Of a stretch of 64,000 nt of DNA, positions 51,241 to 59,750 are shown piece after piece. Position 1 is the first letter of the stretch, and the number at the start of each line of letters is the position of its first letter. Origin of the DNA: an uncultured Clostridia bacterium (GTDB lineage: Bacteria; Bacillota; Clostridia; Peptostreptococcales; Anaerovoracaceae); contig CALIYX010000015.1 in assembly GCA_938049335.1 (NCBI GenBank), positions 50,263 to 114,262 of the forward strand. Reading direction: 5' to 3'. The translations under genes were made by a program, and so were the position numbers. Under the pieces are notes generated by a model. That model was not told where the DNA came from and searched no databases. It saw only the letters and a list, made by a program, of their open reading frames with translations.

Positions 51241-51327
51241 TATAAATATCGTTATAGATAAAACCTACTACAACCGAAAGATTGCAGTAGGTTTTTTGTT
51301 GAAGTATTTAAATAATTTTGATATTCT
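51239..51327 (+). repeat. Right 89-bp direct repeat flanking the toxin-antitoxin pair
   Basis: Second copy of 50225-50313, containing the better terminator hairpin (51262-51297). Confidence 0.85.
51262..51297 (+). terminator. Terminator of the toxin-antitoxin operon
   Basis: AACCTACT/AGTAGGTT stem with an inner CAA/TTG continuation, then six T. Confidence 0.8.
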
Positions 51328-51438
51328 ATATAGGAGTATTGTTAATTTAACAAGATTTATGCTATATATGTACCATTTAGATTACATAGAAAGAGATAAA
51401 ATAAAATTATAAGTAAACTGAAGCAGTTTGGAGGGAAA

Positions 51439-52482
51439 ATGACAAATAATAGAAGTTTAAGAGACAGGATTACTTTCGAAGTTTTGGACCGGAATCATAT
51501 TCCTGCACATAAACAGAATAATGATCACAGGTTTTATTTTGATGACTATGATGATAATTTGTATACGAAAATGTCCAAAGCAGTATATACGGCATATAAA
51601 GATGGAAATGGTGGAGAACTAGATGGTAATCCCCCTAAAATGGCAAGCATTGCTTCTTCTTCTGCAATGACGTTTAACATTATTGGAAATGATCCGGTAG
51701 ATATTCATAATGATTATAGCATTTCATCAAGTGTAAATGCTTCAACAGTAAATATTCCAAAAGGAAAATACAAAATTGAATATGAGAAAAAGCTATTCCC
51801 AATTAATAAGGGGAATAGCCCATCGCATTTAGATGCTTTTCTTTGGTGTGAGGAAAACAAAACAGGAATCTTTTGTGAAATGAAAAATTTTGAGTGGCTA
51901 AGTCCTCCAAGTTCGGCTTTATCTGAAGGATATTGTGACGAAAAGTACTATTTTAAAAATATAAATTCAAATTCAAATAATAGTAATTTACTATATGCAT
52001 TTCATGTTTTTAGTAAATTAATTGATATTTTCAAAAATAAAGGTGTCCCGCCCCTTAGGAATTCTCTTAAGTCAAAATATACTGTCTACGATGCATGGCA
52101 AATGATAAAACATACACTGGCAATATATAATCAAACATCATTTTCTGTAAAGAATCATCTTGAGAAATCTAAAAATGTGGATTCGATAGCAGGCAGTTAT
52201 GAAAATATAATTCTTTTAAATGTAGTTAATGACATTCCAGACTCTTGGATTTGTGATCAGAAAACTAAAGAAGAATATTTTAAAAGAAAAGTCATAGAAC
52301 AAAATGAAGCTAAGGACTTTATTAAAACAATGACAGATCCAAAAAATAAACTGATTGATTTGTTTAAAAATGACTGTAAAGCTGAGTTTCAGATGGCATA
52401 TGTCTCAGCAAGGGAATTCGCAGATATTATAGGAGTAACAGGTGCAAGAAGAGAATTTCTTAGGGACAGATATTTCGGCTAA
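51439..52482 (+). CDS. Possible PD-(D/E)XK nuclease, restriction-like
   Basis: 347 residues. A core LDAFLWCEENKTGIFCEMKNFEW has Asp132, Glu147 and Lys149 spaced as D-x14-E-x-K, the active-site pattern of PD-(D/E)XK nucleases. An earlier SSSAMTFNIIG stretch (73-83) recalls the block before the core in PGN_0703-like putative restriction enzymes. No methyltransferase is next to it. The gene is clearly more AT-rich than the core genome, and lies in an accessory stretch after a toxin-antitoxin pair. The GGAGGG ribosome binding site supports ATG 51439. The nuclease call rests on one motif and needs a structure-level match. Confidence 0.5.
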   Translation: MTNNRSLRDRITFEVLDRNHIPAHKQNNDHRFYFDDYDDNLYTKMSKAVYTAYKDGNGGELDGNPPKMASIASSSAMTFNIIGNDPVDIHNDYSISSSVNASTVNIPKGKYKIEYEKKLFPINKGNSPSHLDAFLWCEENKTGIFCEMKNFEWLSPPSSALSEGYCDEKYYFKNINSNSNNSNLLYAFHVFSKLIDIFKNKGVPPLRNSLKSKYTVYDAWQMIKHTLAIYNQTSFSVKNHLEKSKNVDSIAGSYENIILLNVVNDIPDSWICDQKTKEEYFKRKVIEQNEAKDFIKTMTDPKNKLIDLFKNDCKAEFQMAYVSAREFADIIGVTGARREFLRDRYFG

Positions 52483-52502
52483 GAGTAAACAGGAGTTTGA
52501 TA

Positions 52503-52568
52503 ATGGGAAATTTTGAGCCAAAGAAATTAGCCCTAATAAGAATTTGGGAAATACTAAAGGAACGTAAG
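52503..52568 (+). pseudogene. Truncated N-terminus of a WYL-type regulator
   Basis: ATG 52503 has a good AGGAG site and encodes MGNFEPKKLALIRIWEILKE, very like the first helix of WYL-domain helix-turn-helix regulators. Homology ends at about 52565, where the sequence switches to the reversed phage remnant. The frame runs on to 52700 through unrelated bases. The gene was probably cut when the phage segment arrived or decayed. Confidence 0.45.
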
Positions 52569-52845
52569 ATTTCTTATTGCTGTGTTAACTTCTTTGTTCT
52601 TATCATCAGACCCTGTTCCACCAGTTGCTCCTGGAGTGGATCTAACGATAACCGGCTTTGTGTCATCATTAAAGAGATAATCGTTAGTTCGCAGTTTTAA
52701 GCGGCGATTTAAGGTTAGTCTCTGAGATTTTATATCTTTCGATATCATTACCATTTTCGGTCATGATAGTATCAACAGCCTCCTTGACCTTATCCTCGGC
52801 CACTCCTAGTCCCTTAAGGAGATTTTCAATAACTTCTCTTTTCAT
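52555..52845 (-). pseudogene. Phage scaffold protein (GP20-like) remnant
   Basis: From ATG 52845 the product begins MKREVIENLLKGLGVAEDKV and continues TIMTENGNDIERYK, the start of phage minor structural GP20 scaffold proteins. After about 52690 the frame changes. The other frame to 52555 encodes a C-terminal fragment, LFNDDTKPVIVRSTPGATGG then TGSDDKNKEVNTAIRN, that also fits the end of such proteins. The middle is missing, so this is a deletion remnant. It lies after the toxin-immunity pair in the same order as in intact Firmicutes phages. Confidence 0.65.
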
Positions 52846-52982
52846 GATGTTTTTCCTTTCTCGGTACGCTTTTATACGAGGTTGCTTCTCTTCCGTGTAC
52901 ATGATTACGCTCTGTACTAAGCTAATTTTTTGTATAACAAAAGACAGCTATACAGCTGCCTCAAGTATCGTTATTTGTTCAC

Positions 52983-53010
52983 TAAAAAACACACCCTGCC
53001 TGAGTGTGTT
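52983..53010 (-). terminator. Minus-strand terminator after the candidate immunity gene
   Basis: On the minus strand AACACAC pairs with GTGTGTT (53010-53004 with 52994-52988), followed by TTTT. Confidence 0.6.
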
Positions 53011-53048
53011 TATATCATTGGGATAAACTCGCCTATGGTTTTAAGATA

Positions 53049-53261
53049 CTAATTCATATAGTAAATATTGTCATATATTTCCTGGAGCTTTTTACCCTCG
53101 TCATTATAAAATTCCAATTTATCATCAAAACCTACTTCCATGATTTTTTCATTCATAGCATCCAATAAATCCGATTTTGATGCATTTTTTAGATATTCTT
53201 CACTATAATATTTATTCAAGTACCTAAAGTCCTCAGGCTTATAAATCAAAATACTTTCCAT
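53049..53261 (-). CDS. Candidate immunity protein for the phage-borne toxin
   Basis: 70 residues, acidic (many Asp and Glu) and helical, ending LEFYNDEGKKLQEIYDNIYYMN. It starts 19 bases after the toxin-domain frame with an AGGAGGTGG ribosome binding site and is followed by a minus-strand terminator. I do not recognise the family. Small size, acidity and position directly behind a predicted nuclease toxin tip suggest it is the cognate immunity protein. Confidence 0.55.
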   Translation of the reverse strand: MESILIYKPEDFRYLNKYYSEEYLKNASKSDLLDAMNEKIMEVGFDDKLEFYNDEGKKLQEIYDNIYYMN

Positions 53262-53280
53262 ATATTTCCACCTCCTAAAA

Positions 53281-53562
53281 TTATTTAGGGTTACACTGTA
53301 TAAGTATTCTTTTATCCGGATTAATTGCTATGTTGCATTTATCACTTTTCAAAAGAATGCTGCGCTCTCTTAATTTGCTTACTTGTTCTTTTCCAACTCT
53401 TCCCGATTTCAAGCAATCAATCAAAGCCTCCATTGAAACACCAGGTCTATTATATTTCTGGTTTAATGCCGAATTCTCAATCACTCTTCCAACAAAATGA
53501 GACGCATATCCTTCTATCTGTAAACCTAACGGTGTTTGTACTCCCACTAAATTATTTTGCAC
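53281..53562 (-). CDS. Toxin domain from the end of a phage minor head protein
   Basis: At least 93 residues. The frame is open upstream to about 53605 without a clear start, since it once continued from the head protein. GYASHFVGRVIENS, GVSMEALIDCLKSGRVGK, RSILLKSDKCNIAINPDKRILIQCNP has the His...Arg...strand pattern of the BECR (barnase/EndoU/colicin E5-like) nucleases found at C-termini of phage head proteins. The reading frame of the domain is intact, but the join to the upstream head protein is out of frame. It may no longer be made as part of a fusion, or may use the GTG at 53562. Confidence 0.5.
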   Translation of the reverse strand: MQNNLVGVQTPLGLQIEGYASHFVGRVIENSALNQKYNRPGVSMEALIDCLKSGRVGKEQVSKLRERSILLKSDKCNIAINPDKRILIQCNPK

Positions 53563-53587
53563 TGCTCTACTATACGCATCATATACT

Positions 53588-54091
53588 TTATAACTCAGTA
53601 GTGGGCTTTATCTCTCCTTTGCTTACTAAAAATCTATAATCCATTAGATTCTTATAGGCAGGAGAATTATTATATTTGGCATCATAGTATTTGTCAAGCA
53701 CTTTTAATTCGCTGCTTTCCGCGCCAATTGACATTAACAAATCTGTATGGTGCTTAATAGCTACATTTTTCGCCCTTTGCGCAGCACTTCTATCAAATCC
53801 CACAATCTTGTCCGAAGAATTCTTTACGGCATGAACTTGAGTTCTAGTTGTATCAATACGTCTATCAGTAGCTTTGCAGAAATGTTTCAAATCTGCTTCC
53901 TTGCGCTTTAAATTAACCGCAGAGTTTTCCATCTCATATTTTAAACTCTGCCTTAAGGTATCATCCTTTGCTTCGTTGTAAGCAGAATTTAAGCCGGCCA
54001 AGTATCTCTTTTCTGCTCGAATTGCTCGTTCATAATCTCTCTACTTCTGTCCTGCTTCGTAATTGGTGTATGTCTCTCCGCCATATTCATA
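53588..54091 (-). pseudogene. Phage minor head protein (minor capsid 2/MuF-like) remnant
   Basis: Translating leftward from 54091 gives YEYGGETYTNYEAGQK, a TAG stop (54043-54041), then RDYERAIRAEKRYLAGLNSA and on through KHFCKATDRRIDTTRTQVH to a stop at 53588. YGGE-Y-x-x-YEA-x-Q-x-x-R...ER-x-IR is the hallmark of phage minor capsid protein 2. The gene carries a nonsense codon, a frameshift before its toxin tip, and lacks everything upstream of 54091, where unrelated sequence begins. It is clearly a pseudogene. Confidence 0.65.
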
Positions 54092-54097
54092 GGTTTT

Positions 54098-54196
54098 GCA
54101 AAGGAAGATCTTGTAACAAAGTATGATCTGCCGTATCTTGAAGGCTTCTTTTGTGTAGATAGTGAGGAATATGAAAAGCAACTGACATTTGAATAA
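54098..54196 (+). pseudogene. C-terminal fragment of an unknown plus-strand gene
   Basis: In-frame AKEDLVTKYDLPYLEGFF then CVDSEEYEKQLTFE and a stop at 54194-54196. It reads like a genuine protein end and is followed after 65 bases by a terminator, but it joins the reversed phage remnant on its left. It is probably the tail of the gene interrupted at this site. Family not recognised. Confidence 0.4.
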
Positions 54197-54261
54197 ACTC
54201 ATAAACTTAAAGATAAGTGCAAAATAATATTGATAAGACTAGTTTGCTCTAACAAACCACA

Positions 54262-54289
54262 AGGGCCACAAAATATGTGGCTCTTTTTG
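54262..54289 (+). terminator. Terminator
   Basis: 9-bp stem AGGGCCACA/TGTGGCTCT with a G-U pair, AAATA loop, then six T. It belongs to the truncated plus-strand gene. The following 250 bases up to 54540 hold the adenine deaminase leader, with no gene seen. Confidence 0.85.
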
Positions 54290-54540
54290 TGTCATGAATT
54301 CAGAGTGGCAAGGGGGTGACTGTATAGATATAAGATATTTTTATGCATTTTTTTGAAAGATTATGATAAAAATAAAACACGAACGATTTTTGTTACGTGC
54401 GCATATAATGTTATGGGAATGACCACTTTTGATGTATATGCGACTAAGTTATTAGGTAAAATTACGTCTTTGTATGTTGACGGTATTTTTAGCAGTATAG
54501 TATTGTTAACTTATCGAAGAAGATGAAAGGAAGTTGATTT

Positions 54541-56319
54541 ATGGAAATGACAATTGAAAGACTTAAGGAGAGAGTTAAGGCTGGCAGAGGACTTGTACCT
54601 GCACATAAGGTTATCAAGGGCGGAATGCTAGTAAATGTAATGTCTGCGGAGGTTTATCCTGCTGATGTTGCTATATATAATGAAATGATTGCTGCTGTAG
54701 GAGATGTTAGCGACTACATTGGCGAGGATACAGAAATTATCGATGCTAAGGGACGCTATCTCGTTCCTGGAATGATTGACGGGCATATCCACAGCGAGTG
54801 TAGTAAGCTAAGTATCACAAGCTATGCCAAGGCAGTAGTTCCAAGGGGTACAACAAGCATGGTTTCAGGTCTTGATGAATATATATCTGTTTCAGGACTT
54901 GAGGGACTTCGTGAGATTTTTGAGGAAGTGAAGCAGAGCCCGCTTAAGGTTTTCTGGGGCGCTCCTTTTAAGACTCCATACACTATTCCTGAATCAACTG
55001 TTGCATATAACTTTACTAAGGAAACTCATGAGGAAGTTCAGAAGTGGGATGAGTGCTACGGCGTTTGGGAGACCGTTCGTGAATTTGTTCAGGAAGAGGA
55101 TGAGAACACTCTAGGTGCGATTGCTACAGCATATAACAATAGGCTTCCAGTATTCGGATGCGCACCTATGGCTCGTGGAAACGATCTAAACGGATATCTT
55201 TGCGGAGGAATTAGACTTGACCACGAAAGCTATGACCACGAAGAGGTTGTAGAGAAGATGCGTAAGGGCATGCATATGCTGATTAGAGAGTCTTCAGTTA
55301 CTCACTTCCTTGAGGAAAATATCAAGGCAGTTACAGAGGTTAATCCTTACTTTGCTAGAAGAGTCAGCTTCTGTACAGATGACGTTACAGCAACTGATGT
55401 TTTGGACAAGGGACATCTAGATAATGTCGTAAGACTTGCTATGAAGGCTGGAGTTGACGCGATGATAGCTATTCAGATGGCGACAATAAACAGCGCTGAA
55501 GCTTATCACATCGACCACCTTGTTGGCTCAATTTGCCCAGGAAGAATCGCAGATATTCTCTTCGTTGGATCACTAGATGACTTTGATGTAGATGAAGTAA
55601 TGACAAACGGAAAGATGGTTGCTAAGGGCCATAAGCTAAGCTATGAGCTCAAGGCTCCAGAGAGAAGCTCAGTTCTAAAAGGAAAGCTTAAGTGTGATTT
55701 GACAACAAAGGCTGATTTTGAGTTCAAGGCTCCTATCGAAGAGGGCAAGGTAAAGGTGCTTTCGATGGATGTTAAGGGACCTTTTGTGAGAAAGAGAAGA
55801 GATGTAGTTCTTGAGGTTAAGGACGGAATTGTTCAGCCAGATGCAGTTCAGGATGTGGTAATGGTATCAGTTCTTGAGCGCTTTGGTAGAAATGGAAACA
55901 AGTCACTTGCATTTGCTTCAGGATGGAAGCTTAAGAAGGGTGCTATGGCATCATCTGCAGCTCCAGATGACAATAACCTAGTGGTTATGGGTGCTAGTGC
56001 AGAGGATATGTCAATTGCTGCAAACTATTTGATTGAACAGGGCGGTGGACAGGTCGTTGTTTGCGACGGAGAGATAATGGAATTCTTGCCACTTCCAGTT
56101 GGTGGAATCGTTACAGATCTTGAGCCTGAAGAGGTTGCAGCTCGTGAAAAGCTGATTGACAAGGCGGCTAGAGACCTGGGTTCTGATTTGCCAGATCCAA
56201 TGATGTACATGTTCTTCCTTCCAATCACAGCGATTCCAGACTATGCGATAACTGATGCAGGTCCTGTGGATTACGTTAATCTGACAACTTTTGACCCTAT
56301 TATCGAAGTAGTTAAGTAA
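54541..56319 (+). CDS. Adenine deaminase-like amidohydrolase, divergent paralogue
   Basis: 592 residues, amidohydrolase superfamily, adenine deaminase family. It keeps the HIH metal pair (GHIHSE, His82 and His84), Glu177, LDHES (Asp227-His228) and CTDD (Asp280-Asp281). However, the DPHE block of true adenine deaminases is replaced by GLDEY (110-114), and DGHAPG becomes FGCAPM, with Cys207 where His is expected. This suggests changed metal binding or substrate. It is the first gene of an operon with a canonical adenine deaminase, a purine permease and a nucleoside phosphorylase. The ribosome binding site is AAAGGAAG. Confidence 0.8.
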   Translation: MEMTIERLKERVKAGRGLVPAHKVIKGGMLVNVMSAEVYPADVAIYNEMIAAVGDVSDYIGEDTEIIDAKGRYLVPGMIDGHIHSECSKLSITSYAKAVVPRGTTSMVSGLDEYISVSGLEGLREIFEEVKQSPLKVFWGAPFKTPYTIPESTVAYNFTKETHEEVQKWDECYGVWETVREFVQEEDENTLGAIATAYNNRLPVFGCAPMARGNDLNGYLCGGIRLDHESYDHEEVVEKMRKGMHMLIRESSVTHFLEENIKAVTEVNPYFARRVSFCTDDVTATDVLDKGHLDNVVRLAMKAGVDAMIAIQMATINSAEAYHIDHLVGSICPGRIADILFVGSLDDFDVDEVMTNGKMVAKGHKLSYELKAPERSSVLKGKLKCDLTTKADFEFKAPIEEGKVKVLSMDVKGPFVRKRRDVVLEVKDGIVQPDAVQDVVMVSVLERFGRNGNKSLAFASGWKLKKGAMASSAAPDDNNLVVMGASAEDMSIAANYLIEQGGGQVVVCDGEIMEFLPLPVGGIVTDLEPEEVAAREKLIDKAARDLGSDLPDPMMYMFFLPITAIPDYAITDAGPVDYVNLTTFDPIIEVVK

Positions 56320-56351
56320 GAAAATCAAAGTGCGAACGAAAGGCATAGAAA

Positions 56352-58085
56352 ATGACAAAGGAAAGTCTAAAGAATTTGATAGATGTCGCAGCTGGAAGAG
56401 TTCCAGCGGATACCTTGATCAAAAATTGTAAGATAGTAAATGTTTTCTCAGGAGAGATTACTGAAGGAAGCATTGCACTGACAGATGGCATGATTGCCGG
56501 AATCGGTGATTACGAGGCAAAGAATGTCGTGGATGCTAATGGTGCCTATGCTGCACCTGGCTTAATCGATAGCCACATCCATATCGAATCTTCATATCTA
56601 TCACCTGAGGAGCTTGGAAAGCTTCTCGTACCACATGGAGGAACTACGATAATTGCAGATCCTCACGAAATCGTAAATGTATGCGGGCTTACAGGTCTAA
56701 GCTATATGATTGATGCAGCAAAGAATACAAAGCTAGATGTTAAGTACATGCTTCCATCCTGCGTGCCAGCGACTGTTTTTGAGCATTCGGGAGCGGTTAT
56801 CGACGCAGAAAAGATGAAAGAGTTCATAGATAACGAGGCAATTCTTGGTATCGGCGAGTTTATGGATTTCCCTGGCGTAATAGGAGCTCTTGATGGCGAC
56901 CTAGATAAGCTGATGCTATCAAAGGAGACTGGAAAGCCAGTTGACGGTCACGCTCCAGGCGTTTCAGGAAAAGCGCTAAATGCTTATTCATCAACAAGAA
57001 TTGTTGCCGATCACGAATGTGCTTCAATAGAGGATATGCAAAACAAGATCGCTTGCGGAATGTACGTAATGCTAAGAGAAGGCTCTGCATGCAAGGATCT
57101 TCAGAGATTGATAAAAGGGGTTACATCATATAATGCAAGGCGCTGCATCCTTTGTTCGGATGACAGACAGCCAAAGACCATCCTCAAAGAAGGACATCTC
57201 GACAATCACCTGCGCATGTGCGTAGCTGAAGGACTAGATCCAATCGAAGTTCTCAGAATGGCGACAATAAACGCTTGTGAATGCTTTGGAATCAAAGATA
57301 GAGGAGCTATAGCTCCAGGTTACAGAGCCGATATCGTTTTGTTTGACAATCTAAAGGATTTCAATGTTGGCAAGGTTTGGGTAGAGGGTGAGCTTTGCGC
57401 GGATAATGGAGAGTATTTGCCAGAGATGAAGAAGCACTCCATAGACTCTGTAAAGGGTAGCGTGCATCTAGCTGATTTCTCAAAAGAAAAGCTCAAGATG
57501 AAGCTAAAAAGCAACAAGGTTAACGTGATTGAGATACTTCCTGGAGGCGTTGTAACAAAGAAGGCTGTAGCTACTGTTGATGTTGACGAAGACGGTGATT
57601 TTATCAGAAATCCAGAGGTTGACATCGTAAAGGTAAGCGTTGCAGAAAGACACCACGCTCTTGGAAATGTGGCAAATGGCTTCCTCGCAGGATACGGAAT
57701 CAAGCACGGAGCAATTGCAGTAACAATTGCTCACGATTCACACAATATAATCGCTGTTGGAGCTAGTGACGAGGATATGGAATTTGCAATCAACAAGCTC
57801 GCTGAGCAGGAGGGCGGAATCGTTCTCGTCAAGGATGGCAAGGTCATAGAGAGCATGCCGATGCCGATTGCAGGACTCATGAGTGATCAAAGCGGTGAGT
57901 GGGTTGACGAAAAGCTTTCAGCTATACATAAGCTAGCTCACGAGGAACTAGGTGTAAACGAAACAGTTGAGCCAGTCATGACCCTGACATTTATGTCACT
58001 TGCAGTAATTCCAGAGATAAAGCTCACAGATATGGGACTTTTTGACGTAACAAAGTTCGAATTTATAGAGCTAGAAGCGGAATAA
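56352..58085 (+). CDS. ade: Adenine deaminase
   Basis: 577 residues. It converts adenine to hypoxanthine and ammonia. All family residues are present: HIHIES (His75, His77), DPHE (His105), GEFMDFPG (Glu169), DGHAPG (His200), ADHE (His221) and CSDDRQP (Asp270-Asp271). The C-terminal domain has VAERHHALGNVANGFL and IAHDSHNIIAVG, typical of bacterial Ade. It follows the divergent paralogue by 32 bases and has a GAAAGG ribosome binding site. Confidence 0.95.
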   Translation: MTKESLKNLIDVAAGRVPADTLIKNCKIVNVFSGEITEGSIALTDGMIAGIGDYEAKNVVDANGAYAAPGLIDSHIHIESSYLSPEELGKLLVPHGGTTIIADPHEIVNVCGLTGLSYMIDAAKNTKLDVKYMLPSCVPATVFEHSGAVIDAEKMKEFIDNEAILGIGEFMDFPGVIGALDGDLDKLMLSKETGKPVDGHAPGVSGKALNAYSSTRIVADHECASIEDMQNKIACGMYVMLREGSACKDLQRLIKGVTSYNARRCILCSDDRQPKTILKEGHLDNHLRMCVAEGLDPIEVLRMATINACECFGIKDRGAIAPGYRADIVLFDNLKDFNVGKVWVEGELCADNGEYLPEMKKHSIDSVKGSVHLADFSKEKLKMKLKSNKVNVIEILPGGVVTKKAVATVDVDEDGDFIRNPEVDIVKVSVAERHHALGNVANGFLAGYGIKHGAIAVTIAHDSHNIIAVGASDEDMEFAINKLAEQEGGIVLVKDGKVIESMPMPIAGLMSDQSGEWVDEKLSAIHKLAHEELGVNETVEPVMTLTFMSLAVIPEIKLTDMGLFDVTKFEFIELEAE

Positions 58086-58164
58086 TCAAAATCAGAAGCC
58101 CAGAGCTTCACAAATAATCAGCATCGCAAAGCGCGATTAGCACATTGTCATAATGGAGAGAAAA

Positions 58165-59730
58165 ATGAACGACAAGAAAACTTTAGTACCTTGGTTTAGA
58201 AGAGGAGATATCGGTGGAATCACCTATCTCGTAACAAACAACATTGTTAATTATCTTATTGTAATTGCAACACTTTCAGGTGTTCTTAACTGGCCTGACA
58301 AAATTGTCTTTGGTGCAGTAATTCCGGGAATGTCCGTAGGACTTATGCTCGGATGCATCTACTATGCTTTCATGGGACGCAGACTATCAAAAAAGGAAGG
58401 CAGAGCTGATGTAACGGCGCTTCCTTCAGGAGTATCCACTCCTGCCATGTTCGTATTCCTATACGGTGTAATCATGCCGCTTCACTTTGGACTAGGAAAG
58501 CCTGAGCTTGCTTGGTCAGCTGGTGTTGCTGCATGCTTCATCGGTGGATTTGTTGAATTCTGTGGAGGAATCATAGGTCCTTGGCTTAAGAAGAGAATTC
58601 CAAGAGCTGCGCTTCTTGGAACAGTTGCTGGAATCGGATTTATCTGGATGGCAACTCAGGGTGTATTCGATATTCTCGGAGATCCGATGATTGGACTTCC
58701 AGTTCTATTTGTAGCAATCCTAGGTCTATTCGGTGGATACATGTTCCCAAAGCAGATTCCACCTCTAGTTATCGCTATCGTGGGCGGAATAGTTTATGCG
58801 CTATGTCTTGGCCGTATTCAGCCTGACTTCAGCGGTATCGGATTCTACATCCCAAATCCAGTAAACAGCATTGAGCATCTTATCGATGGATTTGCTATAG
58901 TTGCTCCATACCTAACGATTATCATACCAGTTGAAATTTATAACTTCATTGAAACTCTTGATAATGTAGAGGCATCAAATGCTGCAGGCGACAACTACAA
59001 TGTCCGTGAAGCTCAGTTTGCAGACGGAATTTGTACAATGATTTCAGCACTTTGTGGCGGTGTGATTCCTAATACTGTATGGCTTGGTCATGCGGGTCTT
59101 AAGAAGTCAGAGGCTGGTGTTGGTTACTCTCTGATTTCAGGAATAGTGCTTGGTCTTTCAGGTATATTTGGACTATTCACCTTCCTAAACAGCGTTGTGC
59201 CACCGGCAGTTTGTGCAATCACCTTCCTATGGTGTGCAGTTGTAATGGTAGCTCAAGCATTTAAGGATAACGATAGAAAGCACTATGCGGCAATTGCAGT
59301 CGCAATGGTTCCTCCGGTAGCTGATTATCTTTACACTCAGGTCACAGGTGCGCTAAGCCTTGCGAATTTACAGACTGCAGTTCAAAGCTCAGGACTAAGC
59401 GAGTATGCAGCTGATGTTACACAAATGATAAAGGATGCTGGCGTAATGTGGAACGGTGTTCCAGCAACAAAGTCAGGTGCCATAATAATTGGTATCTTGC
59501 TTGGAACCATGGTTACCTTCGTCATAGATAAGAGACTTGATAAGGTTGGAATAACAGCGCTAGTAGGATACGTGCTATCATGCTTTGGTTTCATCCACAG
59601 CGCATCACTCGGATTCTATCCACTTTCATCCTTCGGTATAGGATACCTAATTATAGCAGTGCTATCATTTGTCTTCCACGCAGGAAGAAACACATGGTTC
59701 AAGGGACCTGACGACTTCGATTATGTATAA
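58165..59730 (+). CDS. NCS2-family purine permease
   Basis: 521 residues from ATG 58165, six bases after GGAG; the in-frame ATG at 58153 has no ribosome binding site. About 12 to 14 membrane helices. RRGDIGGITYLVTNN, RADVTALPSGVSTPAMFVF and NFIETLDNVEASNAAGDNY-type sequence resemble the nucleobase transporter fold (NCS2/AzgA-like). Its place between adenine deaminase and a nucleoside phosphorylase argues for uptake of adenine, hypoxanthine or a related purine. Confidence 0.85.
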   Translation: MNDKKTLVPWFRRGDIGGITYLVTNNIVNYLIVIATLSGVLNWPDKIVFGAVIPGMSVGLMLGCIYYAFMGRRLSKKEGRADVTALPSGVSTPAMFVFLYGVIMPLHFGLGKPELAWSAGVAACFIGGFVEFCGGIIGPWLKKRIPRAALLGTVAGIGFIWMATQGVFDILGDPMIGLPVLFVAILGLFGGYMFPKQIPPLVIAIVGGIVYALCLGRIQPDFSGIGFYIPNPVNSIEHLIDGFAIVAPYLTIIIPVEIYNFIETLDNVEASNAAGDNYNVREAQFADGICTMISALCGGVIPNTVWLGHAGLKKSEAGVGYSLISGIVLGLSGIFGLFTFLNSVVPPAVCAITFLWCAVVMVAQAFKDNDRKHYAAIAVAMVPPVADYLYTQVTGALSLANLQTAVQSSGLSEYAADVTQMIKDAGVMWNGVPATKSGAIIIGILLGTMVTFVIDKRLDKVGITALVGYVLSCFGFIHSASLGFYPLSSFGIGYLIIAVLSFVFHAGRNTWFKGPDDFDYV

Positions 59731-59750
59731 GTTAAAGATTGGAAATCAAA

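Noticed and set aside
54385..54400. AAAACACGAACGATTTTT upstream of the adenine deaminases as a PurR box
   Set aside because: The CGAAC core is there, but about three positions depart from AWWWCCGAACWWT and no second box follows.
54400..54460. Purine-riboswitch-like fold (CGCATAT...ATATGCG with GACTA) before the adenine deaminases
   Set aside because: The enclosed bases lack the conserved three-way-junction and loop sequences of purine riboswitches and are too few.
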